Of a stretch of 64,000 nucleotides of DNA, positions 61,781-64,000 are shown piece by piece. The stretch is from Undaria pinnatifida (lineage: Eukaryota; Sar; Phaeophyceae; Laminariales; Alariaceae): the NCBI GenBank assembly GCA_012845835.1, contig JABAKD010000001.1:9010832-9074831 (forward strand), given 5' to 3'. A program made the position numbers and the translations under genes. Numbering within the stretch: the stretch's first letter is position 1; each line of letters opens with the position of its first letter. The notes beneath the pieces were generated by a model that searched no databases, was not told the DNA's origin, and was given only the letters and a program-made list of their open reading frames with translations.

Positions 61781-64000
61781 GCTACTTGTTGTTTTGTTGT
61801 TGTTTTCTCACATTACCTCTTGTCAAAAATCTACAAGGTGCTGGAGCCCTAGGAAGATCCGAAAAACCAAATAGAATAAAAATTCGTCCGGGAAATACTA
61901 CGCTTTCCCGCCTAAAACGCACGATACGGAAGAAGGCGCACAAGTGAAAAGGTCCAATGTGCAAACTGAACTCACGTGGCCGCGGGTATCCACTCAACTA
62001 CAGCATAGAGTTCCCCCGTTCCCACAACTGACCATCTCGCGGCTACAAACTACAGCGGTTGGGCTGCCTGCACCGTACGAACCGGACCGCACGGTAATCG
62101 TGAGTATAGACGAACGCGCCTGCTGTCTGGAGTGCTGTCAGAGTGACGACCCGCGGGCATGCAGTGAAACAAGAGCAATCGAACCAAAAACCGCAGTACA
62201 AATATCAATGATCGCCCCTCCTTCCCGAGTTATTTGACAGGTTGCAGCGCAGCTACGACGCCCGTGCCTGAAAATTGAAACTTGCGGCGGGTCGTTCCCC
62301 ATGAAGGGTAGACTATACAACTCTTCTACAAACTCTACAAAAATCAGTGACGTAAGTAACATGTTGTACTGCTACCTCGTAAAAAATATCCCTGAAAAAA
62401 AAGACGATCGCTGCTCTCATGATGATGTGCGTGCCGGTCGTGGGTCTCCGTGTGCCATCCTCCTGCTACGTTCTCCTTGGCCGCCTCATCGCCTTAGCTC
62501 ACTCGGCCCGCTCCTTCGCACTTGCTCTCGTCCACACTCAATTCCAATCGGTTCCCCTTCTCCCCCGTTCAAAAAAAAACAAAATGCTCCACGCAGCTTG
62601 CGGTGCTGATCTGAAAAACAAAAGTTCTCGTTCAGGGAGAGTTCAATCCGTCTCCTCCCCGCCCGTCGACGGCCAGTTGCCCTCCTCCTTCGTCGTCGAA
62701 TCCAGCCTCCTGCCGCCGCAGTTCCCTCCACGCAAACCGAGACTGCGCCGTAGCGTGGCTCGTGGTGGCGCCTGCCTCCGCGCACGAGCATCCCGATTAA
62801 ACATTGCTGCTCCGCCGCTGCTGCCTAAAAAGACGCGCGAATCGTAGGTGACCATGCCTAACGCACCACGTACGACCCAACTCTACCGCCACGCCTAAGC
62901 CTCGCGGCCACACGCAGCAGCAAGAAGGCATCACTCCTTGAGGGTAAGTCCGGCCTTACATCCGCCAGAAAGACCCCCCCCCACTCGCTACAAGCCTGCT
63001 AGGGCATGCTTCGCAGCATGCCTTACCGAGGAGACAAGGGGAACGAAGGTCATTTGCTACTACTGAGCACTGGGTGTCTGGTCGGTCCCACATCGCCATA
63101 GCACTTGCATTAAAAGCGCCTTTCGTTAGCCCGCTTTAGTCTCGCGTTTTCTTTTCGGCAACAACAAAGCTACAGCGTCACGCGAGCGAAAGCCCGAGAA
63201 GGAAAAATAATCGCTGCCACAAGGAATTCGCAACGAGGAGCGGAAGCAGGGCCTTTGTGGGAATCACCGTTCTCTGCCTTGGTCAAGAAAGCCGGGGAAT
63301 GATGGTCTCCGGCGTCTCCTCCGTGCATCATCTGCGCGTGCGTCGTTGGGGTGGGCAGGCAGGTCCCGAAAGTCAGCGTTCCAGTTCAACACTCACGAAA
63401 ATACACATTTTAACACAGCGATGCTTGGCTCCCTGAGCGTCATTTTGCAGGCAGCTTGAGCCAAACCACCACTTACTTTGAGGCGGAGGGTCTGGGTAAA
63501 TCTTGTCACGGAAACACGTGCCTTAGTCTTCATTGGCCTCGCGAATAGATTTTCCTGCCTTGGTCCGCATCGTTCACCATTCGAGACCCTGCTGAACGAT
63601 TGTGAATAGTCTATACATATTAGTGTCTGAGGCCCACATAGAATTTGGCCGACACGGGAGCAGGAACATTTCGTATGGCCTGCCTAGAGGTTTTCTTGTC
63701 GTTTGTGGACACACACCAACATAATACAAGCACCGCTTTATGTTACGGTGGACCATCATCGAGAAACACATGGCGACCCGTCCTCACTCGCCGCGCAGAC
63801 CGGCAACGTTGAGCATGGGATTTAATCGACGGAAAAATTAACGGATAATGTTGCTGGTATATTCGAGTATTCGCGGAAACTGGTATTACATGTATTCGAC
63901 TCACAATGAATGGTAAGCCGCGCGACAAGGATTTTGAGCGTTGGGTTGAAATCGAGAACAGGCTACAACAAAGCTTGCGATTGTTGCAACGCTGACCATC
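61781..64000. other. Intergenic, nothing recognised
   Basis: There are GC-rich plus-strand frames at 62301-62847 and short minus-strand frames at 63574-63928, none with a domain. A short hairpin GGCATGCT/AGCATGCC with a TCGC loop lies at about 63003-63022. A host exon could be hidden here but cannot be supported from sequence alone. Confidence 0.4.

Noticed and set aside
62301-62847. Plus-strand frames of 102 and 142 codons as a host gene
   Set aside because: No domain, no homologous motif and overlapping frames of equal quality on the other strand. A host exon cannot be excluded but is not supported.

Overview
This window looks like nuclear DNA of a eukaryote, most likely a brown alga (Phaeophyceae). 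The case rests on four things. There is a cysteine motif of the EsV-1-7 type, known from brown algae and their phaeoviruses. There are two decayed hybrid histidine kinases, a known phaeovirus hallmark. There are tyrosine-recombinase and Ty3/gypsy retrotransposons in the same window. There are short TTAGGG-like tracts. No intact host gene, rRNA, functional tRNA or CRISPR array can be supported. Almost all long open frames are mirror frames of GC-rich transposons or of simple repeats.

Layout. 1-10.8 kb: repeat-rich intergenic DNA with dispersed direct repeats, short tandem repeats, fold-back elements, an array of CCCATGGG palindromes, a tRNA-derived SINE-like sequence and CAG/CTG microsatellites. 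10.8-18.9 kb (minus strand): a nearly intact Ngaro-like tyrosine-recombinase retrotransposon with split direct repeats (a1 - gag - RT - RNase H - YR - b1 - a2 - b2). 18.9-34.9 kb: a dense field of small non-autonomous elements and satellites. These include long tandem blocks, a small element with terminal direct repeats and an internal tRNA-like arm, fold-back elements, and a 31-bp and a 73-bp satellite that both resemble the ends of one MITE family. 34.95-39.1 kb (minus strand): a broken Ty3/gypsy element whose polyprotein carries a NADAR domain in front of the protease. 41.3-48.9 kb (plus strand): a second, mutated Ngaro-like copy, inverted relative to the first.

49-61 kb: a stretch of decayed genes that read best as relics of an integrated phaeovirus-like genome. 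It holds two convergent hybrid histidine kinases, an EsV-1-7-type cysteine protein, a fibronectin-III-like/beta-rich protein, a proline-rich possible structural protein and a small membrane-anchored protein. All carry stops and frameshifts, and several copies of one MITE family (called M1 here) have inserted among them. 61.5-64 kb: a possible Ty1/copia integrase scrap, then sequence with nothing recognisable.

Taken together this is a silenced or neglected repeat compartment: two copies of one retrotransposon of different age, a gypsy element with an unusual extra domain, and a viral graveyard. All similarity statements come from reading the sequence by eye; no database search was run.
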